In this document: positions 8,110 to 15,899 of the stretch, in pieces | Layout of the letters: every line of letters starts with the position of its first letter | Position numbering within the stretch: position 1 is the first letter of the stretch | Assembly (NCBI GenBank): GCA_016281915.1 | Contig: JAEEJO010000039.1 | Location: forward strand, 1-51,380 | Length of the DNA stretch: 51,380 bases | Direction: 5' to 3' | Origin: Clostridiales bacterium | GTDB taxonomy: Bacteria; Bacillota; Clostridia; Oscillospirales; UBA644 | Translations under genes and position numbers: made by a program | Notes under the pieces: generated by a model | Database searches by the model: none | Seen by the model: only the letters and a program-made list of their open reading frames with translations | Told to the model about the DNA's origin: nothing

Positions 8110-9522
8110 ATGCTTTTTTCGAGTCTTACCTTTATTTACATATTTCTCCCTCTTCTCTGCATTCTTTATTATTCAATAAAAAACGCGGTCTGGCGTCGCG
8201 CCATACTCACGGTGTTCTCTCTGATTTTCTATTCCTGGGGAGAACCCGTTTTTGTCGTATTGATGTTTGCGTCCGTGTCGGTAAATTATCTTTCCGGCAG
8301 ACTGATATCGAAAGCGGAAGATCCTTCAAAGAAAAAACTGTTTATGATCATCTCTGCCGTGATAAATCTCGGCATTCTTGCGGCGTTCAAATATATACCG
8401 CTTATTGTCCAAACAATTAACGTCATCCCATCTGTTTCCATTCCCGTTCCCGATCTGCCTCTGCCGCTCGGAATCAGTTTCTATACGTTTCAGGCAATGT
8501 CATATACAATCGACGTATACAGAGGCGATACGCCATGTCAGAAATCATTCCTTTCACTTCTTTTATACGTTTCATTCTTTCCGCAGCTCATTGCCGGACC
8601 GATCGTCCGCTATAAGGATATAGCAGAGCAGATTCCCGACAGAACAGCTAAAATCGACGATATCTTCTACGGAATATACCGTTTTTCTATCGGTCTTGCA
8701 AAGAAGACTCTTCTTGCAAATCCGTGCGGTGCAACAGCCGACTCACTGCTCAAGCTGAGCGTTTCAGAATCAGTTCTCGGCTCATGGATAGGAGTTTTAT
8801 TCTTTGCCCTTCAGATCTATTTCGACTTTTCAGGTTATTCGGATATGGCGATAGGCCTTGGCAGTATGTTCGGCTTTCGTTTCAGAGAAAACTTTGATTA
8901 TCCGTATATATCAAAAAGCGCAACCGAGTTCTGGCGCCGGTGGCATATTTCCCTTGGCACTTTTTTCAGAGATTACGTATATATCCCGCTTGGCGGAAAC
9001 AGAAAAAGATGGCTTTTCAACGTTTTCTGCGTGTGGTTCCTGACCGGACTGTGGCACGGCGCATCGTGGAATTTCGTTATTTGGGGCGTTTTTTACGCAT
9101 GTCTTCTCGTCCTTGAAAAAAAGGTTCTTTTCAAACTGTTTGATAAAATACCCAAGATACCTCGAACGGTTTTGCAGTATGTCTATATGATCTTCATTAC
9201 GCTGCTTGGCTGGACAGTTTTTTACTATACCGATTTTACCGCTCTGTGGCATCATCTTGCCACAATGTTCGGCATGGCAGGCGCCGCGGTAAACGATCTG
9301 TTTATTGACTCTGTTATCAGCGATAATGCGGTATTGCTGCTTTTCTCTTTAGTTTTCGCACTTCCGTTGCCTGCGTTCATATCCAAAAAAGCAGGTGCTT
9401 TGATAAAAAACGAAAACGTTATAATTATCATAAAAACGGTCTATTCCCTTGCTTTGATTTTCCTTTCCACCGCCGCTCTTGCAGGGAATTCGTATAATCC
9501 GTTTTTGTATTTCAGATTCTGA
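8110..9522 (+). CDS. MBOAT-family O-acyltransferase (AlgI/DltB type)
   Basis: A 470-residue polytopic membrane protein. The start MLFSSLTFIYIFLPLL is the classic AlgI beginning, and CCGGAG lies 7 bases upstream; an earlier in-frame ATG at 8065 would add an unusual extension. Family hallmarks are PLGISFYTFQAMSYTIDVY, FSGYSDMAIGLG, SATEFWRRWHISLGTFFRDY and the catalytic TGLWHGASWNF. Such enzymes pass acetyl groups across the membrane for O-acetylation of a surface polysaccharide, working with an AlgX/AlgJ-like partner, which is the next gene (14 bases later). The polymer acetylated is unknown. No polysaccharide synthase gene is nearby. Confidence 0.93.
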   Translation: MLFSSLTFIYIFLPLLCILYYSIKNAVWRRAILTVFSLIFYSWGEPVFVVLMFASVSVNYLSGRLISKAEDPSKKKLFMIISAVINLGILAAFKYIPLIVQTINVIPSVSIPVPDLPLPLGISFYTFQAMSYTIDVYRGDTPCQKSFLSLLLYVSFFPQLIAGPIVRYKDIAEQIPDRTAKIDDIFYGIYRFSIGLAKKTLLANPCGATADSLLKLSVSESVLGSWIGVLFFALQIYFDFSGYSDMAIGLGSMFGFRFRENFDYPYISKSATEFWRRWHISLGTFFRDYVYIPLGGNRKRWLFNVFCVWFLTGLWHGASWNFVIWGVFYACLLVLEKKVLFKLFDKIPKIPRTVLQYVYMIFITLLGWTVFYYTDFTALWHHLATMFGMAGAAVNDLFIDSVISDNAVLLLFSLVFALPLPAFISKKAGALIKNENVIIIIKTVYSLALIFLSTAALAGNSYNPFLYFRF

Positions 9523-9536
9523 TAGGGGGTGCGGTG

Positions 9537-11231
9537 ATGAAAAAAATAAAAACTGTATGCGTCATTCTGGTGGGCGTTGCGGTCCTTGCAGTATCTTTTC
9601 TGAATATTTTCTGGCCTGACCGTCCAACGATATCGAAACGTGAAAACAGGACGCTTGCCTCCTTTCCCGAATTTTCAATCAGTTCACTTATAGACGGCAC
9701 GTTTTTTTCAGGCATAGATGCCTTTGTGTCCGATAACTTTATCGGCAGAGATTTTCTTGTTGACGTAGCTCAGAAAACGGATTATCTTCGAGGATTATCC
9801 GCATTTGTCCCCGCGCACGAAGAAGCCGTCGTTTTTATTCCGTCCAAAACAGGCAGACAGTCTTCCTCTGACGAGACCGAAGAGCTCCCCGAAAACGAAG
9901 ACGCTTTAAATACCGAACCTGAAACAACGCATGATGAACAGGAGCCGCCATCGCAGGAACCGGAAGAAACATCTCCGGAAGATGCTGTCGAAAGTCAGCC
10001 TCAGACGTCAATTCCGCCATATTCAAGACCGACAGACATCGACCCCGAACCCTCCGGAAAATCGGATGATCCTGAAAACGTCGAAATGCAAACAGGGGAG
10101 GATCCTTCCGCATCTCAAACCGCCTCGAATACCTCCACCGAACAGGAGGAGCTCGGAACGGAAATACCCGAAGATCAGCCTGATATACCTGAACAGCCTG
10201 CATCGGGTCCACCTGAGGAGGAGCCGGTAAAACAGGAAGAAAAGCCTTCTGAAAACGAAGAGACCGTGCCCGAGCCTGCCGTGCCTGCGTCTCCCGCTCC
10301 CGCCGACGCAACACCGCCTCAAACAGTTGACACGGGAAGCAATTCCGACAAAGCAGAGTTCCTTTCAGACGGATATATCATTTACAAAAACGCTGTTCAT
10401 TCAATCCCGTATCTTGTCAAATCGACAGCGCAAAAATACGGCGATGCGATCGACCATTATGCAGAGCTTTTCAAGGATTCCCGCATAACGATTTTAGTTG
10501 CTCCTCTTTCTTCCGGAATGATAGATAACGAAAGCATAAGAAAGAGAATAACCGATCAGAACGCAATGATCGAAACTATCAATTCCTATTGCGGCGACAA
10601 TATCAACAAGGTCAATGTTTATCCTGCGCTCTTCGCACACAGAGACGAGTATATCTATTACAGGTCTGACCATCACTGGACCGCTCGTGGCGCGTATTAC
10701 GCCTATGCGGAATTTGCAAAATCAGTCGGACTGGAGCCTACGCCTATTGAGGATATGGAGGAAAAGCTTCTTAATTCCGCATGGAAAGGCTCCGCGTCGT
10801 CAATGGTAGAGGATGAGCGCGTCAAGGGGTTCAGCGACGAGCTATACGCATATCTTCCCACAAAGAAAAACGATATGACGGTATATGAGAGCAGCGGAGA
10901 CGTTGTAAAATACAACGGCTGTGTCAGAACATCGTGGAGAGGTTACCCTGCGTTTATAACGGGCGACAACCCTTATACTATCATAAACGTTCCCGACAAC
11001 CCGAGGGATATGACCGTTCTTGTTATAAAGGATTCTTACGGATGCGCTTTCGTTCCTTTTCTTTGCGAACACTACGGCACTATTATCGTAGCCGATCCGA
11101 GACATATCCACTTCGACCTTTACGATCTGCTTAAAGATTATCCGCTGAAAGACATTATCTTTATGACCAACATATTCAACCCGAATGTCGCTTCTTGGGT
11201 AAGAAACGTAAACAGGATCGTAGGCAACTGA
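9537..11231 (+). CDS. DHHW/AlgX-like acetyltransfer protein with Pro/Glu-rich insert
   Basis: A 564-residue protein with one N-terminal membrane anchor (about residues 6-25), then the block RENRTLASFPEFSISSLIDG found in AlgX/AlgJ/DHHW proteins. The C-terminal half is the SGNH-like domain with D378-H-H-W381 followed by TARGAYYAYAEF, and the presumed catalytic serine in VIKDSYGCAF. Between the two lies a low-complexity stretch of about 160 residues (roughly residues 103-265) rich in Pro, Glu, Ser and Gln. It probably takes acetyl groups from the MBOAT partner and places them on an extracellular glycan. AGGGGG is 7 bases before the ATG at 9537; a GTG at 9534 is too close. Confidence 0.85.
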   Translation: MKKIKTVCVILVGVAVLAVSFLNIFWPDRPTISKRENRTLASFPEFSISSLIDGTFFSGIDAFVSDNFIGRDFLVDVAQKTDYLRGLSAFVPAHEEAVVFIPSKTGRQSSSDETEELPENEDALNTEPETTHDEQEPPSQEPEETSPEDAVESQPQTSIPPYSRPTDIDPEPSGKSDDPENVEMQTGEDPSASQTASNTSTEQEELGTEIPEDQPDIPEQPASGPPEEEPVKQEEKPSENEETVPEPAVPASPAPADATPPQTVDTGSNSDKAEFLSDGYIIYKNAVHSIPYLVKSTAQKYGDAIDHYAELFKDSRITILVAPLSSGMIDNESIRKRITDQNAMIETINSYCGDNINKVNVYPALFAHRDEYIYYRSDHHWTARGAYYAYAEFAKSVGLEPTPIEDMEEKLLNSAWKGSASSMVEDERVKGFSDELYAYLPTKKNDMTVYESSGDVVKYNGCVRTSWRGYPAFITGDNPYTIINVPDNPRDMTVLVIKDSYGCAFVPFLCEHYGTIIVADPRHIHFDLYDLLKDYPLKDIIFMTNIFNPNVASWVRNVNRIVGN

Positions 11232-11238
11232 TCAAAAC

Positions 11239-11268
11239 AAAAAGAGTCTGCATATGCAGACTCTTTTT
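11239..11268. terminator. Bidirectional terminator, perfect 30-nt palindrome
   Basis: A perfect inverted repeat, AAAAAGAGTCTGCAT then its exact complement, so both strands read a GC-containing stem ending in five or more Ts. It serves both the DHHW gene and the convergent alpha-mannosidase gene. Confidence 0.9.
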
Positions 11269-11282
11269 TATGCCGTTTTTCT

Positions 11283-14200
11283 TTATGCCAAACAGAACCG
11301 GTGCAGACGAACGTTGTAATTCTCGTCTTTTGAATCGTTTGTAAAGACAATTCTTACGATATTCGCTTTTACCGGAGCAAACTCGCGGACAGTAAGTGTA
11401 TCGGTATTGCCCTTTACGGCGTCGGCGACTTTCCACTCGTCCTCTCTGCGCATCTTGTATTCAAGCCTGAAATCTCTGTTGTTCAGCTTAAATCCGTTGC
11501 GCGCGCCCGTGCCCTGAGTGAGCCAGCGTGAGATCGTTTTTGTTCCTCCAAGGAATACTTCGATATACGCTTCGCCGTTCTCGTCGAATTTTGACTGCCA
11601 GAATCTCTTTCCCGTTCCGTCAAGAGCATTTTCGGGATTGTTGAACCCCTCATGGAGGATATTTGCTTTGCAGGGGCGTTTTTCAAGGATATCCTTTCCG
11701 AAATCCATCGTTTCGGCGGTAAGCGTGATGTCTTTTGTTACTGCAACAAGAGCTCTTGTATCGTCCGTGAAGATTATTCCATCGCCTGTCCAGCGTTTGA
11801 AAACTTTTCCGTTTTCATATGTCAGAGGAGCCTCAACAAAGAACGTCTTTTCTGCTCCGACCTCTTTTATCTCTTCGCCAAGCTCTGTTTTTAGCGTTAC
11901 TTTAAATGTTTTTTCCGTCTCGGAAGAATCGTAAAGAAGATTTGCCGGTTTTACTGAGCAGCTATCGTCAAACGTTACGGTAGCGGCGGTTACAACGATG
12001 TTTTCGTCACATGGGAAGGTTATCTGCCTTACATGCCTTACGTCAATCGAATATCTGAATAGATAAGCAAACTGATACAGTCTGTCACCGTCGGCGTTGT
12101 GAGAGTGTGTATAGCATGCTGCAAGATCATCGCGTTTGATTTTCGCGATCTTGTGTTTGCTGCCTACAAGATCCCATTCTCCAATATTTTCGGCAAAATC
12201 CTGAATATGAACAGATACGCGTTTGCCGCCGAGTCTGAACTCTGCATCCCTGTCTCCGTCTGCCGCAGCAACTATCCACAGAGTGTCTGCGCCTTTGGGA
12301 AGCTTTATTGTCTGACCCGAACAGATCATTCCGTTCATTTTTCCTTTTTTGCCCATTTCAAACGGAATTCCGCCAACGGTTATGCTTTCTTCATATAATT
12401 CTTCGGGAATGGATATTCCGTTGAAAAGGTCTCCCACACTGCGTTTTGAGTTGAGAGAAGTGATTCTCTTATCGTAAGACAGGGAGATACATTCCGCTCT
12501 GCGAGTCTCTTTTCCTGCACTCTTAAACGTAAGCGCAAACGTCTTTACCTCGTAGGGCTTCAGATCAAATTTAAGCTCTCGTCCTTTCGCTTTCACGGGT
12601 TTGATATCGGTCTCGTATCCGTTTGTTTCAGACGCTTTTATAATGTCTGCACCGAAATTAAGCACAGCGTCTTTTACGCCTTTTCCGGTCATTTCCTGAA
12701 CGCGGACTATCGTTCTGTCGCCTTTTTCCTCTTTCTTTACTGCTTTTACCGTGAATTCTTTTCCGCCTGCGCAAACAAGTGAATACTCCGTCGCTTTTCC
12801 GTCATGCCTGGGGGCGATAAACGGGATAAGAGGCTGATTTACTGCGGATGCCTTAAACGGTGTTTCGGTCCTTTCTCCTTCGTGAGGTGCTATGGAATAT
12901 CTGAAAATATTTGTTCCGAAATCCTGGAAGCATTGCGCGGACCACAAAAGTGCGCCCCAACTCGGCGTATGTATGAGCGTCAGACGCAGAGTGCCGTCTT
13001 CGGGTTTATCTATACCGTATTTGCAGTCGTTAATCAGAGAAACACCGTATTCTCCGCTTCTGTCTGTGATATCCGCCCACTGATGATGCGTATATTCGTA
13101 ATACGGCTCGCACGTTGTATTTCCGCGGGTGATTGCGCCAAGACCTATGTCAAAATCGGCGTTTTCGTTCTTTGCGGTGAACGGGAAGGTGAGCTTCAGG
13201 AATGAATGCTGCTCTCTCCATTCGATACGGCAGTCAACGTCAACTCTGTCTCCACCCTCGCAAAGGCTTATAACCTGAACGAACTTGCTGTTGCCGTAGT
13301 GCCTTGTAACTTTCAGCGATACTTTTGCGGGACCGTTGTCTACGATCTCCGTTTCTGCTTTTCCTTCAACGAATTTAGGCTTATCGGTATAGCTGATATA
13401 GTCTATCTCCCACGAAGGGTATACTCTTGACTCATCGTGCGTTATCTGAAAACGCGATGGACCTGCCATTATTTCTTTTTCGAGCTTTTTGTCATATACC
13501 GAGCAGATATCGCCGTTTTTATCGATTTTAACCGTAAATCTTTCGTTGGAAACAGAAGACTTTGTTACGGAAAGTGACGAGCGAACGCCGCTTGTTCCGC
13601 TTTCCTTTATTGAGAATACCTTTACGCCCGCAGCGGGAACCTTTGCAGCCAACGTTACTGTGCCGTCCTTTATCTGTGCGGGATATTCATTACCGTCTGC
13701 GTCATAAACGCGAACGTGTTTTGATTTGAGCTCGGTTTTAACATCTACCGTGCCGTTTACTTCGTTTGCTACCGGATTATATACAACTACGGGAATTCCG
13801 TCAGTATCGGTTTTCAGCGTTTCGGAGATAGCGCCTATCGAATTCTTCAACTCGGTTGCAAACATGTTGAGGGAAACTATATAGTCGTTATGTGAAAACG
13901 CGTTTGCGCTCGGTATGGAAGTTCCGGGCAGATCGTCGTGAAACTGGTGCCACAGAAACTGCTTCCACGCAAAATCAAAGTTTTTTGCGGGATATTTTTC
14001 CCCGGTCAGAAGTGCAGCTGCGCAAGCCGCTCTTTCGGCGCTGTCTGCCAACAGTTCGTTTTTACGGTTCCAGCGCTTGTTGATCGTTCTTGAAGTATAT
14101 GCGCCGTATCCGTGAGGAATAAGCAGTTCGCCGTCATAAACAGGCATCTTTGCATCTTCTTCGGGTGTGATGTCATTATAAAGCTGATCCGTTGAAGCCA

Positions 14201-15029
14201 TTACAACTTCGTAAAGACCGTTTTCGTTGTCTGCAAGCGCTTCCGTGATCATTTTTGCCGACGAGGCTTTCGGGCTTCCGCCGTAGTCGCCTGTTCCGAA
14301 ATAACGGACTTTTTTTGCGACACCCGATATCTCTTCGTTTTTCTTTATCATTTCAAGGTATTCGGGCCTTTTGTTTACAGGTGTTTCGTTGCCGTTGTCA
14401 TCAAAGTTGCAGCCGTATCCGCCCGGGTCAAGAACGGTATATACACAGTTGCCGTCGGGACCTTTCCATTTGCCTATGTCCATTCTCTGACCTTCTTCGG
14501 TCTTATACGGTTTTAATACTTTACCGTCTTTTATAACAGGCGTTCCCATGCCCCATTCGAGTTTCTGAGTTGAAAAGCCGTTGAGACCCATATGCGCTTC
14601 TATCGATGGCAGAGCATATGAAAATCCGAAACAGTCCGTAAGAAAAATATCCGTGCTTTTTTTTCCGAATTCCTGCTCGAAAAATCCGTTGCCTATAAGA
14701 ACCTGCCTCATCAGCGCTTCTGAAGACGGAATGTTTACGTCGCAAGCGTCCCATGTGCTGCCCGCAACGTTCCAGCGGCCTTCCTTGACGTATTCTTTAA
14801 GTTTTTCATACAGGTCGGGATAATATTCCCTGGCAAGTCTGTATCTGAAAGCACCTTCAAAATTGAATTTATAGCCGGGGTATTTCTCGATAAGCTCAAA
14901 ATTGCGCTCGAGCGTATTTTTTATGCAGTCGCGTATAGTATCCTGAATATCCCAGTTCCACTGGGTGTCAAGATGCGCATCGGAAACCGCATAAAGTTTG
15001 CGTTTGTTCTTTTCTTTTTTCGCAGACAT
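11283..15029 (-). CDS. GH38 alpha-mannosidase with C-terminal discoidin-like domain
   Basis: A 1248-residue glycoside hydrolase. The N-terminal catalytic domain shows the zinc ligands in SDAHLDTQWNW (H19, D21), the nucleophile D132 in LTDCFGFSYALP, and WHQFHDDLPGTS, all typical of GH38. Beta-sandwich mannosidase domains follow (about residues 500-850). The last ~150 residues resemble an F5/8 type C (discoidin) domain (ENALDGTGKRFWQSKFD, then IVRIVFTND). No signal peptide is present, so action on imported mannosides is likely even though discoidin domains are usually extracellular. The RBS GGAGGATGAAATA precedes the ATG. It is convergent with the DHHW gene and divergent from the next gene. Confidence 0.9.
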   Translation of the reverse strand: MSAKKEKNKRKLYAVSDAHLDTQWNWDIQDTIRDCIKNTLERNFELIEKYPGYKFNFEGAFRYRLAREYYPDLYEKLKEYVKEGRWNVAGSTWDACDVNIPSSEALMRQVLIGNGFFEQEFGKKSTDIFLTDCFGFSYALPSIEAHMGLNGFSTQKLEWGMGTPVIKDGKVLKPYKTEEGQRMDIGKWKGPDGNCVYTVLDPGGYGCNFDDNGNETPVNKRPEYLEMIKKNEEISGVAKKVRYFGTGDYGGSPKASSAKMITEALADNENGLYEVVMASTDQLYNDITPEEDAKMPVYDGELLIPHGYGAYTSRTINKRWNRKNELLADSAERAACAAALLTGEKYPAKNFDFAWKQFLWHQFHDDLPGTSIPSANAFSHNDYIVSLNMFATELKNSIGAISETLKTDTDGIPVVVYNPVANEVNGTVDVKTELKSKHVRVYDADGNEYPAQIKDGTVTLAAKVPAAGVKVFSIKESGTSGVRSSLSVTKSSVSNERFTVKIDKNGDICSVYDKKLEKEIMAGPSRFQITHDESRVYPSWEIDYISYTDKPKFVEGKAETEIVDNGPAKVSLKVTRHYGNSKFVQVISLCEGGDRVDVDCRIEWREQHSFLKLTFPFTAKNENADFDIGLGAITRGNTTCEPYYEYTHHQWADITDRSGEYGVSLINDCKYGIDKPEDGTLRLTLIHTPSWGALLWSAQCFQDFGTNIFRYSIAPHEGERTETPFKASAVNQPLIPFIAPRHDGKATEYSLVCAGGKEFTVKAVKKEEKGDRTIVRVQEMTGKGVKDAVLNFGADIIKASETNGYETDIKPVKAKGRELKFDLKPYEVKTFALTFKSAGKETRRAECISLSYDKRITSLNSKRSVGDLFNGISIPEELYEESITVGGIPFEMGKKGKMNGMICSGQTIKLPKGADTLWIVAAADGDRDAEFRLGGKRVSVHIQDFAENIGEWDLVGSKHKIAKIKRDDLAACYTHSHNADGDRLYQFAYLFRYSIDVRHVRQITFPCDENIVVTAATVTFDDSCSVKPANLLYDSSETEKTFKVTLKTELGEEIKEVGAEKTFFVEAPLTYENGKVFKRWTGDGIIFTDDTRALVAVTKDITLTAETMDFGKDILEKRPCKANILHEGFNNPENALDGTGKRFWQSKFDENGEAYIEVFLGGTKTISRWLTQGTGARNGFKLNNRDFRLEYKMRREDEWKVADAVKGNTDTLTVREFAPVKANIVRIVFTNDSKDENYNVRLHRFCLA

Positions 15030-15088
15030 TATTTCATCCTCCGTCTGTCAGATATTGTGATTGATAGTCGGGATAACATCGTCGGTTC

Positions 15089-15117
15089 AGTATATCACAA
15101 AGAGATTTGAAAATCAA
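15089..15117 (-). promoter_or_regulatory. Promoter of the GH38 gene
   Basis: Minus strand TTGATT (15117-15112), 17-nt spacer, TATACT (15094-15089). It gives a ~55-base leader before the ATG at 15029. No repressor site recognised. Confidence 0.75.
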
Positions 15118-15157
15118 TAAGTTTTGAAATTTAACAAAAAATTCCCTTTTTCCATCT

Positions 15158-15185
15158 TTTACTCTTAGATAAAAAATGATATAAT
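15158..15185 (+). promoter_or_regulatory. Probable promoter of the 219-aa membrane protein gene
   Basis: TATAAT at 15180-15185 with a TTTACT at 15158-15163 (16-nt spacer). The -10 is perfect, the -35 poor. Confidence 0.5.
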
Positions 15186-15213
15186 TATTAAAAATAAATA
15201 TCGAGGTCTGATT

Positions 15214-15873
15214 ATGGATAACAACGATAATAACGGCGAAAACAGTATTGAAATCGCGGATATTCCCGAAAAGCTGAAAAGCGGAGCCAAAGATTTCAGA
15301 AAACTGATATCAAAATATATAACCAAAAGAGAAATCATAATTGTTGTGGCTGTCGCTCTTGTTATTTTTCTTGTTATGTGCGATAAACCGTATTCGGGCG
15401 ACTTCTTTTCCGTTTGGAGGCCTGCTTTCTGGTCTGTACAAAAGATATCCAACGACGACGGATATAAAATCACCATTCCGCGCGCAGGTGCAAGCGACAG
15501 CGGCGTTGAGCTTGATAACGTTATCATAAAGGATATTTCTTCCGTTCTTTCTGATGAAATAGCAACGCCCAAAGACTATATACTTGATCAGATCAATTTT
15601 CAGGTTGACAGAGCGGATAAAAGTCATTATGCAAGAGGCACCGTTGTTGAGCAGTTCCAGCTTTTCGACGTGGGCAGAATGAATATGAGCGGTCAGGAAT
15701 CGTATTATTTCGTCTTTTCTCCGGGCGGAGAATACTCCGGCAACAAGCTTCTCCAGGTCGCCGTAAAAAAGGGCGATAAAATGATCCTCGCCACATACAG
15801 AAGCCGCTGGATGAACTTTGACGACAACTATCAAAAGGCGTACAATCTTATAAACTCAATAAGAATAAAATAA
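15214..15873 (+). CDS. Hypothetical single-pass membrane protein
   Basis: Not recognised. 219 residues: a charged, Asn/Asp-rich N-terminus, a cytoplasmic stretch (about 20-44), one membrane helix (EIIIVVAVALVIFLVMC, about residues 45-62), then an outside domain. The last part (ESYYFVFSPGG, LLQVAVKKGDKMILATYRS) looks like a small alpha/beta domain of the PsbP/Mog1 type, which is a weak impression only. Twenty-six bases separate it from the glycosidase gene downstream, so both are probably transcribed together. Confidence 0.7.
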   Translation: MDNNDNNGENSIEIADIPEKLKSGAKDFRKLISKYITKREIIIVVAVALVIFLVMCDKPYSGDFFSVWRPAFWSVQKISNDDGYKITIPRAGASDSGVELDNVIIKDISSVLSDEIATPKDYILDQINFQVDRADKSHYARGTVVEQFQLFDVGRMNMSGQESYYFVFSPGGEYSGNKLLQVAVKKGDKMILATYRSRWMNFDDNYQKAYNLINSIRIK

Positions 15874-15899
15874 TTATTTTTTGACAGGGGAGAATAATT

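Noticed and set aside
9835..10314. Overlapping antisense frames of 99-159 codons in the Pro/Glu-rich region
   Set aside because: They arise from the low-complexity codons of the sense gene and read as Arg/Phe-rich nonsense.
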